DNA of 64,000 nucleotides. It comes from Actinomadura macra NBRC 14102 (GTDB lineage: Bacteria > Actinomycetota > Actinomycetes > Streptosporangiales > Streptosporangiaceae). Each line of letters begins with the position of its first letter. The first letter of the stretch is position 1. The translations under genes were made by a program, and so were the position numbers. The stretch spans positions 558,001 to 622,000 of the forward strand of contig NZ_BCQT01000011.1 of NCBI RefSeq assembly GCF_001552215.1, given 5' to 3'. The notes beneath the pieces are model-generated. The model worked only from the letters and a program-made list of their open reading frames with translations. It did no database searches and was not told the origin of the DNA. Below are positions 1 to 9,847 of this stretch, in pieces.

Positions 1-2250
1 GCCTTCCGCGCGGACACGCTCGCCGCCAACACCGCGATGCTGCGCGTCTTCGCCGACGCCGGGATGCCGGCCCGGCGCCGCGGTTCCGGAGGCGTCATCG
101 AGCTGACGATGCCGTTGGTCTCCGACGACGGCTATCTCGACGCGGTGGCCGAGCGGGAACGGCGGGCGGACACCGCGAGCCTGGAGCCGCTGCTGCGGCC
201 ACGGGTGATCGCGGTCGTCGGGGCGTCCCGGCGGCGCGGGACGGTCGGGGCCGAGATCGTGCGCAACATCGTCTCCGGCGGTTTCCGTGGCGCCGTCTAC
301 GCGGTGAATCCGCACGCCGCGGGGACCGATCTGCACGGGGTCCCGTGCGTGGCGGCCCCTGACGACCTGCCCGAACCGCCCGACCTGGTGGTCATCACGG
401 TGCCCGCGGACGCGGTGGTGCGCGCGGCCGCCGAATGCGGTCGCCGCGGCGCGTCCACGCTGGTGGTCATCAGCTCGGGACTGACCGCCGCCCACGGACG
501 CGACCTCCTGGCGGTCTGCCGCGAACACGGGATGCGCCTGGTCGGGCCGAACTGCCTGGGGATCGCCAACACCGGCGTCTCCCTGGACGCGACGTTCGGC
601 GCACGCCACCCTGTGCCCGGTCACACGGGTGTGGCGGTCCAGTCGGGCGGAGTGGGGATCGCTTTGCTGGAGCAGCTGTCCCGGCTGGGGATCGGCGTGT
701 CGTCCTTCGCGTCCGTCGGCGACAAATACGACGTCAGCGCCAACGACATGCTCATGTGGTGGGAGTCGGACAAGACGACGCGACTGGGCATCCTGCACGT
801 GGAGTCGTTCGGCAACCCCCGCAAGTTCGCCCGTACGGCACGCCGGGTCACCTCCCGGATGCCGCTGCTGACGGTCCTGGCCGGGCGGTCGGCCCCGGGC
901 ACACGAGCCGCCGCCTCCCACACCGCGGCCGCGGCCACCCCGGAGATCACCCGCCGGGCGCTGTTCGAGCAGGCGGGCATCGTGGCCACCGACGACCTCG
1001 GCGAGCTGATGGACGCCGCCGCGCTCCTGGCGAGCCAGCCGCTGCCAGCCGGCCCGCGGGTGGCGCTGGTGTCCAACGCGGGCGGCGCGGGAGTGCTGGC
1101 CGCCGACGCGTGCGCCGACGCCGGCCTCACCGTTCCGGTCCTGGCCCCGGCCACCCAGCACCGCCTCACCCAGATCCTTCCCGTATGTGCGGCCGTCGCC
1201 AATCCCGTCGACACCACCGCGGCCGTCCCGGCCGGACTCTTCCGCGATGCCCTCGACGTCGTCGCCGCGGACGAGTCAGTCGACGCCGTTCTGGCGCTGG
1301 TGGCCCCCACCGCGCTCGCCGACCTGCGTGGTGCCCTCGGCGGCACCACCAAGCCGATGGCGGCCGTGGTCCTGGGACAGGCGGAGACCGTCACGATCAC
1401 CGACGCGGGCGTGCCGTGCTACGCCTACCCCGAGAACGCCGTTCGCGCGTTCGCCCACGCCTGGTCGCACGCCCGGCGCCGCGGCGTCCCGCCCGGCGCA
1501 CCGCCGAAGCTGCCCGACGTGCGGCTCGCGGAGGCGGCGGGCATCATCTCCAGATTCCTGGCCGACTCGCCCGACGGTGGTTGGCTGCCGCCCGCCGACG
1601 CCTTCCGGTTGCTGGAGTCCTACGGGGTGCCGCTGGCTCGCTGGCGCTGGACCCGGACAGAGGACGAGGCCGCCGAGGCGGCCCGTGAGCTGGGTGTGCC
1701 GGTCGCGTTGAAGGCCCATGCTCCGGGCATCGTCCACAAGACCGCCGCAGGAGCCCTGAAACTGGACCTGCATACAGAGGACGACGTCCGCAGCGCCTAT
1801 CAGGCACTGGCCGCACGCATCGGCGACGGCTTGGAAGGCGTGGTCGTCCAGGCGATGGCGGACGACGGTATCGAGCTGCTCTGCGGCACCGTCCAGGAAG
1901 AGGTGTTCGGCGCAGTGGTGATCTTTGGCGCCGGCGGCATCGACACCGACGCGCTCGCCGACAGGGCCGCCCGCCTGGCCCCACTGACGACAGCGGAGGC
2001 CGATGAGCTGATCCGCCAGCCTCGCGTGTCCTCCCTGCTCACGGGCCACCCCGCGCGTCCGCCCGGGGACCTGGCGGCGCTGCGAGGCGTCCTGCTCCGG
2101 CTGTCCAGGCTGGCGGCCGATCACCCGGAGGTCAGCGAACTCGACCTCAACCCCACGATCGTCCGTCCCGACGGGGTCGTGGCCGTCGACGCCCGCGTCC
2201 GCCTCGCCCCCCGCCAGGTCTGGGACCCCTACCTACGCCGCCTCCGCTGA
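1..2250 (+). CDS. Pat-type protein acetyltransferase fused to NDP-forming acyl-CoA synthetase-like domains, 5' partial
   Basis: The frame is open from base 1, so the start lies outside the window; an internal ATG at 37 falls in the tail of an N-terminal GNAT domain (window residues 1 to about 38). Next come a CoA-binding Rossmann domain (about 65-160, VGASRRRG loop), a succinyl-CoA-ligase-like part with an SHTAAAA motif near residue 307, and a C-terminal ATP-grasp domain (about 510-749, ALKAHAPGIVHKT). GNAT-first order is known from actinobacterial Pat enzymes, which acetylate and switch off acyl-CoA synthetases. The lysine acetyltransferase role is inferred, because the GNAT acetyl-CoA site itself is not in view. 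It ends 36 bp before the opposing tRNA-Gly with no obvious terminator. Confidence 0.85.
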   Translation, partial: AFRADTLAANTAMLRVFADAGMPARRRGSGGVIELTMPLVSDDGYLDAVAERERRADTASLEPLLRPRVIAVVGASRRRGTVGAEIVRNIVSGGFRGAVYAVNPHAAGTDLHGVPCVAAPDDLPEPPDLVVITVPADAVVRAAAECGRRGASTLVVISSGLTAAHGRDLLAVCREHGMRLVGPNCLGIANTGVSLDATFGARHPVPGHTGVAVQSGGVGIALLEQLSRLGIGVSSFASVGDKYDVSANDMLMWWESDKTTRLGILHVESFGNPRKFARTARRVTSRMPLLTVLAGRSAPGTRAAASHTAAAATPEITRRALFEQAGIVATDDLGELMDAAALLASQPLPAGPRVALVSNAGGAGVLAADACADAGLTVPVLAPATQHRLTQILPVCAAVANPVDTTAAVPAGLFRDALDVVAADESVDAVLALVAPTALADLRGALGGTTKPMAAVVLGQAETVTITDAGVPCYAYPENAVRAFAHAWSHARRRGVPPGAPPKLPDVRLAEAAGIISRFLADSPDGGWLPPADAFRLLESYGVPLARWRWTRTEDEAAEAARELGVPVALKAHAPGIVHKTAAGALKLDLHTEDDVRSAYQALAARIGDGLEGVVVQAMADDGIELLCGTVQEEVFGAVVIFGAGGIDTDALADRAARLAPLTTAEADELIRQPRVSSLLTGHPARPPGDLAALRGVLLRLSRLAADHPEVSELDLNPTIVRPDGVVAVDARVRLAPRQVWDPYLRRLR

Positions 2251-2286
2251 ACGAGAGCCACGAGCCCCAGAGCGACACTCAGTGGG

Positions 2287-2357
2287 AGCGGGCGACGGGA
2301 ATCGAACCCGCGTAGCCAGTTTGGAAGACTGGGGCTCTACCATTGAGCTACGCCCGC
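2287..2357 (-). tRNA. tRNA-Gly(TCC)
   Basis: A 71-nt cloverleaf reads on the minus strand. The acceptor stem GCGGGCG/CGCCCGC is perfect, the D arm is AGCTCAATGGTAGAGC, the anticodon loop CTTCCAA gives TCC (reads GGA), and the T arm contains GGTTCGATTCC. No CCA is encoded. It is divergent from tRNA-Pro; in Streptomyces the same two tRNAs lie directly beside tig, here 14 kb away. Confidence 0.95.
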
Positions 2358-2464
2358 GCGGCGGAGGGCCTGGGCCCTCGATCGCCATCCCGTAGCGTAC
2401 AGGGTTCCGGGGGTGGGCGGGCCCGGGGGCGGGTTAATGGGAGCGGGCGGGGGCTGATCGGCAC

Positions 2465-2470
2465 TAGACT
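2465..2470 (+). promoter_or_regulatory. -10 element of tRNA-Pro promoter
   Basis: TAGACT lies 30 bp before the mature tRNA-Pro start, a good actinobacterial -10 hexamer. No convincing -35 is seen at 16-18 bp. Confidence 0.4.
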
Positions 2471-2500
2471 TCACGCGTCACCGTGAACGGCGGTGGCGTG

Positions 2501-2574
2501 CGGGCTGTAGCGCAGTTTGGTAGCGCACCGGCTTTGGGTGCCGGGGGTCGTGGGTTCAAATCCCGCCAGCCCGA
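2501..2574 (+). tRNA. tRNA-Pro(TGG)
   Basis: A 74-nt cloverleaf with acceptor stem CGGGCTG/CAGCCCG and discriminator A. The anticodon arm CCGGC-TTTGGGT-GCCGG gives TGG (reads CCA/CCG by wobble), and the T arm contains GGTTCAAATCC. No CCA is encoded. Confidence 0.95.
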
Positions 2575-2583
2575 CCGTCTGGT

Positions 2584-3096
2584 TCACAGGGTGTTGACGC
2601 TCTGTTGGGGGCCGGTGGCGAGGGTGCCTTCGCGGACCGCGCCAAGGACGGTGGCTACCGTGCCGACGACCTCGGGGATCGCTTCGCGGACGGCTTCGGC
2701 GGACGGTCGGTGGGGGACCGTGTCGACGTCGGCCTCGGTGAGCAGGGGCAGCACGTCGAACAGTTGGTGTTTGAGCCAGCCCATCGGGTCGGCGGTCAGG
2801 CCGGGGACGAAGACGCGCTGTCCGGGCTCGTTGTCCGCCATGCCGGGGTGGTGGTGCATGCGGTCCTTGGAGCCGGGACCGCCCGCTACGGACTCCAGGA
2901 AGTCGGCGCGCCAGACGGCACGGTCCACGTTGACCGGCTGGGAGGCGTTGCCCGACCCGCGCCAGGGGCGCGGGTCGAGCAGCCGGAGTTCGACGCGCAC
3001 GCCGCGTTCGTGGCCGCCGCGCACGGGGTCGGGGTCGATCAGGTAGAGGTCCTCGACCGTGATGCCGAGTGTGCCGAAGCAGAAGACGCGCAGCAC
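2584..3096 (-). CDS. conserved-looking 170-aa protein of unknown function, co-transcribed with alaS
   Basis: I do not recognise this family. The protein is soluble and acidic with no signal peptide or membrane segment. Its N-terminus (MLRVFCFGTLGITVEDLYLID) looks like a beta-rich start; the middle is rich in Trp, Asp and Arg and the C-terminal half is helical. The GTG start at 3096 is preceded by GAGAGGAGC at good spacing. It begins only 20 bp after the alaS stop on the same strand, so it is probably made from the alaS message. Its 3' end abuts tRNA-Pro. A helper or modifier of the synthetase is possible but purely inferred from position. Confidence 0.6.
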   Translation of the reverse strand: MLRVFCFGTLGITVEDLYLIDPDPVRGGHERGVRVELRLLDPRPWRGSGNASQPVNVDRAVWRADFLESVAGGPGSKDRMHHHPGMADNEPGQRVFVPGLTADPMGWLKHQLFDVLPLLTEADVDTVPHRPSAEAVREAIPEVVGTVATVLGAVREGTLATGPQQSVNTL

Positions 3097-3116
3097 GGGA
3101 GGCTCCTCTCGTTGTT

Positions 3117-5759
3117 TCAGATGATATGTGGCGGATCGTCGGAATCAAGGAGGTGACGTGCCTCCGTCGCCGCGAGGGTTATGGCCTTTTCCAGCCGTTC
3201 CGGCCTCCGGCCCCCCGCGCTCGCCAGAGGTCCTTTCCCGCCTGCGCCACCACCAACCTCGGCCGCCGCGCCGGTCAGGAGGGTGCGCGCCTGGACGGTG
3301 GTGTCCGAGACTGCCGCCACCAGCGCCGCCTTGCTGGACGATCGGGAGCCCAGGACCACCACTGCGTTTCCGCGGAGGTGCGTGAGGGTCCGGGACGCGA
3401 GGGGGCGCAGGTCGGGGACGTCCACGATCTGCGCGACCAGCCGTCCGCCGGGCAGGGATTCGGCGGACGTCGCCAGGCGGCGGGCGTGGGAGTCGAGTTC
3501 GGCCTCGCGGAGGGAGTCGAGTTCACGTTGCGCCTCCGCCAGGGTTTCCAGGCGCTGGCGGAGGCGTTCTGGTGCCTCGTCGGGACGGACGTTCAGGAGC
3601 CCGGCGAGTTGGGTGAGCAGGTCGCGCTGGTGGTCGTAGTGGCGCAGCGCGTCCGCGCCGGTGAGTGCCTCGATGCGGCGCAGTCCGGTGCCGATGGACG
3701 ACTCGCCGAGGATGTGGACGGGGCCCGCCTGGGAGCCGTGTCCGACATGTATCCCGCCGCAGAGTTCGCGGGACGCGTCGCCGATGTCCACGATGCGTAC
3801 GTCGGTGCCGTACTTCTCGCCGAACAGGGCGATCGCGCCCGCCTTCTCCGCCTCGGTGCGGCTCGCCTCCCAGACGCGGACGTCCGGGTCGTCCAGGAGG
3901 TAGGTGTTCACCAGGGTTTGAATGGTTTCCAGGTCGGAGGGGGCGACCGCGGAGAAATGTGCGAAGTCGAACCGCAGCCGCCCGGGTTCGACTCGGGATC
4001 CGCGCTGTGCCGCGTGGTCGCCGAGGACGCGGCGCAGCATCGCGTGCAGGACGTGCGTCGCGCTGTGCGAGCGCGCTGTCGCCGCACGCCGGTCTTCGTC
4101 GACCAGGGCCTCCGCTTCCTGGCCCGGACCTATCTCTCCTTCCACGACGTGGACGGTGTGGACGTGGAGACCGTCCAGACCGGGTCGTGTGTCCATGACG
4201 CGTAGAAGTCCGTCGGAGGTGCGCACGGTTCCCGTGTCTCCGACCTGTCCGCCTGCCTCGGCATAGAACGGGCTCCGGGAAAGGACCATCTCGATCTCGT
4301 CGCCCTCGCGCGCTCTCTGGACGGTGCCAGTGTCGTCCAGGAGGGCCACCAGGCGGGTCTCGGTGGACGTGGTGTCGTATCCGACGAAGTCGGTGAGACC
4401 GTGGTCCGCGACGATCCGCCTATAGAGGTCTTGGCGTGCGACAGCGTCGCCCTTACGGTTCTGGCCCGCGCGGTGTGTCTGGCGTCGTTGTTCCTCCAGC
4501 AGGTCGCCGAACGCTTCGACGTCGACGGTGAGCCCGGCGGAGCGCGCCGCGTCCAGGGTGAGGTCGATGGGGAAGCCGTAGGTGTCGTGCAGTTCGAACG
4601 CCGTCTGCCCCGAGAGGGTGGACTCCGCCCTGCTGATCGCGGAGTCGAGGAGGCGGGAGCCTTGCCGGAGGGTCCGCTCGAACCCCTCTTCCTCTGCCGT
4701 GACGACCCGCCGGATCAGTTCGGACTGCCGCTCCAGCTCCGGCCACGCGCCGGCAAGGGTGTCGATGACGCTGCTGGTCAGTGGCGCCAGCACGGGCTCG
4801 GCGATGGTCAGGCGGCGCGCGTGCCGGATCGCGCGGCGCATGAGGCGGCGCAGCACGTAGCCGCGGCCGTCGCGCGCGGGCAGCACGCCGTCGGCGATGA
4901 GGAACGCGATCGAACGCGCGTGCTCGGAGACGACGCGGAAGGATACCGACGCCTCGCTGCCGTCGCGTCCGGGGTACTCGCGACCTGCCATCTCCTGGAC
5001 GAGCCGCAACGTCGGCGCGAGGAGGTCGGTCTCGGACAGGGTCTCGACGTCTTGCAGGATCGCCGCGAGCCTGTCCAAGCCGAGGCCGGTGTCGATGTTC
5101 CGGGAAGGCAACTCGCCCACGATCGAATATCCGTCCTTGCCCGAGCCCTCTCCGCGGAGGTTCTGCATGAAGACGAGATTCCACAGTTCCTGGTAGCGCT
5201 CGCCGTCCACGGCGGGCCCGCCTTCGCGCCCGAAGGCGGGCCCTCGGTCGTAGTGCAGTTCCGACGAGGGGCCGCAGGGGCCGGGTATGCCCATCGACCA
5301 GTAGTTGTCCTCCATACCGAGCCGTTGGATCCGTTCCGAAGGGACTCCCACACCTCGCCAGAGCTGCTCTGCCTCGTCATCATCGAGGTACACGGTGACC
5401 CATAGGCGTTCCGGGTCGAGGTTGTAGTTGCGGGTGAAAAGCTCCCAGGCCCAGGAGATCGCCTCCTGCTTGAAGTAGTCGCCGAAGGAGAAGTTGCCGA
5501 GCATTTCGAAGAAGGTCGCGTGGCGGGTCGTCCGCCCCACGTTCTCGATGTCGGACGTGCGCGCGCACTTCTGCACGGACATCGCCCGCGGGTGCTCCGG
5601 GACGGCTTCTCCGAGAAAGTACGGCTTGAACTGGTTCATGCCCGCGTTCGCCAGCAGCAGCGTGGGGTCGGACGGGATCAGCGGGCTGGACGGGACGACG
5701 TGGTGGTCGCGCTCCTGGAAGAAGTCCAGGAAGGTCGAACGGATGTCAGAAGAACGCAT
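3117..5759 (-). CDS. alaS: alanyl-tRNA synthetase (AlaRS), 880 aa
   Basis: This class II synthetase charges tRNA-Ala. Its length equals the usual full-length enzyme (E. coli 876 aa), with catalytic core (1 to about 450; motif around TFFEMLGNFSFGDYFK), editing domain and C-Ala domain. The editing-site zinc ligands are present as H565-S-A-T-H569 and C667-G-G-I-H671; the usual CGGTH threonine is Ile here. Canonical actinobacterial alaS sits beside ruvX/mltG/aroE, so this copy, between tRNAs and an HxlR gene, is probably a second AlaRS; the rest of the genome would decide. The ATG at 5759 follows GAGG, which is buried in a long leader helix (5765-5875). Confidence 0.93.
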   Translation of the reverse strand: MRSSDIRSTFLDFFQERDHHVVPSSPLIPSDPTLLLANAGMNQFKPYFLGEAVPEHPRAMSVQKCARTSDIENVGRTTRHATFFEMLGNFSFGDYFKQEAISWAWELFTRNYNLDPERLWVTVYLDDDEAEQLWRGVGVPSERIQRLGMEDNYWSMGIPGPCGPSSELHYDRGPAFGREGGPAVDGERYQELWNLVFMQNLRGEGSGKDGYSIVGELPSRNIDTGLGLDRLAAILQDVETLSETDLLAPTLRLVQEMAGREYPGRDGSEASVSFRVVSEHARSIAFLIADGVLPARDGRGYVLRRLMRRAIRHARRLTIAEPVLAPLTSSVIDTLAGAWPELERQSELIRRVVTAEEEGFERTLRQGSRLLDSAISRAESTLSGQTAFELHDTYGFPIDLTLDAARSAGLTVDVEAFGDLLEEQRRQTHRAGQNRKGDAVARQDLYRRIVADHGLTDFVGYDTTSTETRLVALLDDTGTVQRAREGDEIEMVLSRSPFYAEAGGQVGDTGTVRTSDGLLRVMDTRPGLDGLHVHTVHVVEGEIGPGQEAEALVDEDRRAATARSHSATHVLHAMLRRVLGDHAAQRGSRVEPGRLRFDFAHFSAVAPSDLETIQTLVNTYLLDDPDVRVWEASRTEAEKAGAIALFGEKYGTDVRIVDIGDASRELCGGIHVGHGSQAGPVHILGESSIGTGLRRIEALTGADALRHYDHQRDLLTQLAGLLNVRPDEAPERLRQRLETLAEAQRELDSLREAELDSHARRLATSAESLPGGRLVAQIVDVPDLRPLASRTLTHLRGNAVVVLGSRSSSKAALVAAVSDTTVQARTLLTGAAAEVGGGAGGKGPLASAGGRRPERLEKAITLAATEARHLLDSDDPPHII

Positions 5760-5764
5760 GGGAC

Positions 5765-5875
5765 GGCCTCACGAGGTCGATGGGATGACGGCGCACACCG
5801 CCGAGCCGGGCCGGGCACGACTGCTCGTCCCCCAGCTCGGCGCGGCTAGCTCGCCGCCCCACCTCGTGAAAGGCC
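5765..5875 (-). promoter_or_regulatory. structured 5' leader of alaS with sequestered Shine-Dalgarno
   Basis: In the message the 5' arm (5875-5861) and 3' arm (5777-5765) form a 13-bp closing helix: GGCC, U-A, a 2-nt bulge, then CACGAGGU/ACCUCGUG. The 3' arm contains GUGAGG, the only Shine-Dalgarno candidate, 7 nt before the ATG. Inside lie two more hairpins: GCGGC-loop-GCCGC (5857-5842), and an 11-bp stem GCCGAGCUGGG/CCCGGCUCGGC (5841-5831 with 5810-5800) capped by an ACGA/UCGU stem. No T-box GGUGGNACCGCG motif is present. The fold is by eye; a regulatory function is inferred. Confidence 0.6.
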
Positions 5876-5913
5876 ATCGGGCTTCCTGATCGGTTCGTGT
5901 GAAAGGCGTGTTC

Positions 5914-5919
5914 ACGCTA
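5914..5919 (-). promoter_or_regulatory. possible -10 element for alaS
   Basis: TAGCGT on the minus strand would start transcription near 5906, about 30 nt before the leader helix. The -35 region is poor, so this is tentative. Confidence 0.25.
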
Positions 5920-6006
5920 CCTCGCGGTGGCGGCCCGCCGCACACGGTTAAACGGCCGACCCCCTCCGCCGGCACGAACCGGGCTGGCCGCCGACGCGCC
6001 CGGGCG

Positions 6007-6402
6007 TCACGACGACTTGAGCGCCTCGATCTCGGCGGCGCGCGCGTCGTAGTCGGCGCGGGCGGCGTCGATCTCGTCCAGGTGCCCCTCGGCCCAGCGG
6101 ACGAGGGCGGTGGTCGCGTCCATGAGGGTCGCTCCCAAGGTGGTGAGCGAGTACTCGACGCGGGGCGGCATCACCGGGTAGACGGTGCGGGTGACGATGC
6201 CGTCGCGCTCCAGGCCGCGCAGCGTGACGGTGAGCATCCGCTGGCTGATTCCGGCGATCTCGCGCTTCAGTTCGGTGAACCGCTTGGTGCGCTCGCCGAG
6301 CAGCGCGATCACCTGGAGCGACCACTTGTCCCCGACGCGGTCGAGGATCTCCCGCGCCCGGCATGAGACCGGACTGTGCTCGCCGAACGCGCTGACGTCC
6401 AT
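6007..6402 (-). CDS. HxlR-family winged-helix transcriptional regulator, 131 aa
   Basis: Typical HxlR length and layout: an N-terminal Cys (SPVSCRAREIL, near residue 14) before the winged helix (VGDKWSLQVIALL, RFTELKREIAGISQRMLTVTLRGLERDGIVTR) and the wing (PPRVEYSLTTLG). The start at 6402 is preferred to the longer frame reaching 6741 because GGAG lies upstream and the family begins here; the longer frame would run through the divergent promoter. It is divergent from the YceI gene across 124 bp holding an 8-bp inverted repeat, so it likely controls itself and that gene. HxlR proteins often sense thiol or aldehyde stress through the N-terminal Cys; the ligand is unknown here. Confidence 0.88.
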   Translation of the reverse strand: MDVSAFGEHSPVSCRAREILDRVGDKWSLQVIALLGERTKRFTELKREIAGISQRMLTVTLRGLERDGIVTRTVYPVMPPRVEYSLTTLGATLMDATTALVRWAEGHLDEIDAARADYDARAAEIEALKSS

Positions 6403-6477
6403 GGTTATCTCCAGGTGACCGGGGCAGGTGAAAGTGCCTTCTTGTGCCGACTCCGAGGGTGTCCGCACCATGGGAGA

Positions 6478-6498
6478 GCGGTTCCGATCAGGAACCGC
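6478..6498. promoter_or_regulatory. candidate HxlR operator
   Basis: A perfect inverted repeat, GCGGTTCC-N5-GGAACCGC, lies 28 bp before the YceI start and 75 bp before the HxlR start. Its dyad form and position suit a dimeric winged-helix repressor; this assignment is inference. Confidence 0.45.
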
Positions 6499-6526
6499 CT
6501 TACTTCTCATAACCCTAGGAGACACG

Positions 6527-7102
6527 ATGACCGCCGAGCTTGTCGAGATCCCCGGATACGTCGCCGGCACATGGACGATCGACCCCGCGCACTCGGGTGT
6601 CGGTTTCACGATCCGGCACCTGATGGTCAGCAAGGTGCGGGGACGTTTCGGGACGTTCGAGGGGACGATCGTGACGGGGCAGAACGTCCTGGACTCCTCC
6701 GTCACCGCGACCATCGATCTGACCTCGGTCGACACCGGCAACGCGCAGCGCGACGAGCATGTCAGGACCGCGGACTTCCTGGACGTCGAGAAGTACCCGT
6801 CGATGACCTACCGCTCCACCGGCCTGCGCGCCGAGCGCGACGGTTTCGTCCTGGACGGGGAGTTGAGCCTGCGCGGCGTGACGAAGCAGGTCCCGCTGCG
6901 GCTGGAGGTCGGCGGCTTCGGTCCCGACCCGTTCCGCCAGGACGACCCGTTCAAGGGCGCCCGTGCCGGGTTCACCGCGACCGGCGAGATCAGCCGCCTG
7001 GAGTTCGGTGTCGGGGACGGGAGCACGGTCCCCGGGGGCGGGCTGGCGCTGGGGGAGAAGGTCCAGATCGTCCTGGAGATCCAGGCCGCCCTGCAGACCT
7101 GA
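6527..7102 (+). CDS. YceI-family lipid-binding-like protein, 191 aa
   Basis: YceI proteins are lipocalin-like beta barrels that bind isoprenoids or amphiphiles. Family features are clear: GTWTIDPAHSGVGFTIRHLMVSKVRGRF near the N-terminus, then DVEKYPSMTYRST and LRGVTKQVPLRLEV. There is no signal peptide, as is common for actinobacterial cytosolic members. The ATG at 6527 is chosen because AGGAGA lies just upstream; an in-frame ATG at 6428 would run through the promoter. It is probably repressed by the divergent HxlR regulator. Confidence 0.9.
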   Translation: MTAELVEIPGYVAGTWTIDPAHSGVGFTIRHLMVSKVRGRFGTFEGTIVTGQNVLDSSVTATIDLTSVDTGNAQRDEHVRTADFLDVEKYPSMTYRSTGLRAERDGFVLDGELSLRGVTKQVPLRLEVGGFGPDPFRQDDPFKGARAGFTATGEISRLEFGVGDGSTVPGGGLALGEKVQIVLEIQAALQT

Positions 7103-7240
7103 GACGCCCTGGCAATCGCCCCTGGTCTCTCCGCGGTTCTGGATGCGCCAGCTGCCCGCCCGGTGCGGCTGGACGTGGTGGCAGGTCACAGCCGCAGGGC
7201 TCCAGGGAAGGGGATCGGGAAGGCGTTTCGGGAAAAGGGG

Positions 7241-7277
7241 CGGGCCCCTGACCGGCGTCCGGTTGGTCAGGGGCCCG
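7241..7277. terminator. bidirectional terminator between YceI and chitinase genes
   Basis: A perfect 13-bp stem (CGGGCCCCTGACC pairing with GGTCAGGGGCCCG) with an 11-nt loop sits between two convergent genes. There is no clear U-tract, as is usual at this GC content. Confidence 0.7.
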
Positions 7278-7323
7278 AAGTCTCGGCTGTCTGAGGGGCT
7301 GGGAGGCGCCCCCTGCGAACAGC

Positions 7324-9153
<1,830 letters not shown>

Positions 9154-9201
9154 GACTCTCCGTTCAGTCCGTCCCCCGAACCAACAGGAATCCCGTCTTC
9201 T

Positions 9202-9220
9202 CTTAGGAAAGTTTCCTAAG
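9202..9220 (-). promoter_or_regulatory. palindromic operator upstream of the chitinase gene
   Basis: CTTAGGAAAGTTTCCTAAG is a perfect 9-bp inverted repeat around one central base, 48 bp before the ATG. It is AT-rich against its surroundings. It is not the DasR (dre) consensus. The regulator is not encoded next to it; a LacI or ROK repressor is a guess. Confidence 0.6.
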
Positions 9221-9345
9221 AAATTGCGCTGATGGTAACCGGGTGGGAGGGGCCGTTCAAGAGCGCGCCGGGGCCACCGGGCGCGTAGGGGCCGGTGGTA
9301 TGCGTGACTGCCTGGGGACATACGGTCGCCAGGGGAGAAGAAAAA

Positions 9346-9843
9346 TCAGGTCGTCCCGAACCAGCCCGGGACGTCCAGCCGCCACAGGTCCGCCGGGGTG
9401 ACCTCGCGGAGATCGGCCTCCAGTGCCCGCAGCCGGTCCGCGCCGAGCCGCTCGGCCCAGTCGTCCCGGATCCGGTCGAAGATCCGTGCCGACCGGGCAA
9501 GCGAGTCCACGCCCCGTGCGGTGAGCCGGACGATCTTTCGCCGCGCGTCGGACGGGTCCGCGGCCCGCTCGACGTAGCCGGCGCGCTCCAATGACTCGAC
9601 CATCTTGCCCGCGGCCTGTTTGGACACGCCGAGCCGCCGGCCCAGCTCCACGGCGGTGGTGCCGTCCGGGCCGATCGCCTGGAAGACGAACCCGTGCATC
9701 GGACGCAGGTCGGCGTGGCCTTCCCGGGCCAGCTCCGCGTGCAGTTCGTCGATGATCACGCGGAACGCCAGGAAGAGGCGCAGCGGCAGCTCGAAACCGG
9801 GCGGGTCGCCGGCCGCGCCGTGTTCGGATGGGGGATTTGACAT
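9346..9843 (-). CDS. MarR-family transcriptional regulator, 165 aa
   Basis: A winged helix is visible at TAVELGRRLGVSKQAAGKMVESLERAGYVERAADPSDARRKIVRLT, with the conserved DxR wing (DPSDARRK), between dimerisation helices. The start at 9843 (MSNPPSEHG) has GAGG upstream; an ATG at 9858 in the same frame lacks one. It is divergent from a cupin gene, and the 61-bp gap is packed with two phased dyads that it probably binds. MarR proteins typically release DNA on binding phenolic or oxidising ligands; the ligand is unknown here. Confidence 0.88.
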   Translation of the reverse strand: MSNPPSEHGAAGDPPGFELPLRLFLAFRVIIDELHAELAREGHADLRPMHGFVFQAIGPDGTTAVELGRRLGVSKQAAGKMVESLERAGYVERAADPSDARRKIVRLTARGVDSLARSARIFDRIRDDWAERLGADRLRALEADLREVTPADLWRLDVPGWFGTT

Positions 9844-9847
9844 AAAA

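Noticed and set aside
5765..5875. T-box riboswitch for alaS
   Set aside because: No GGUGGNACCGCG core, no recognisable specifier loop and no terminator/antiterminator pair; the leader is described as an unclassified structure instead.
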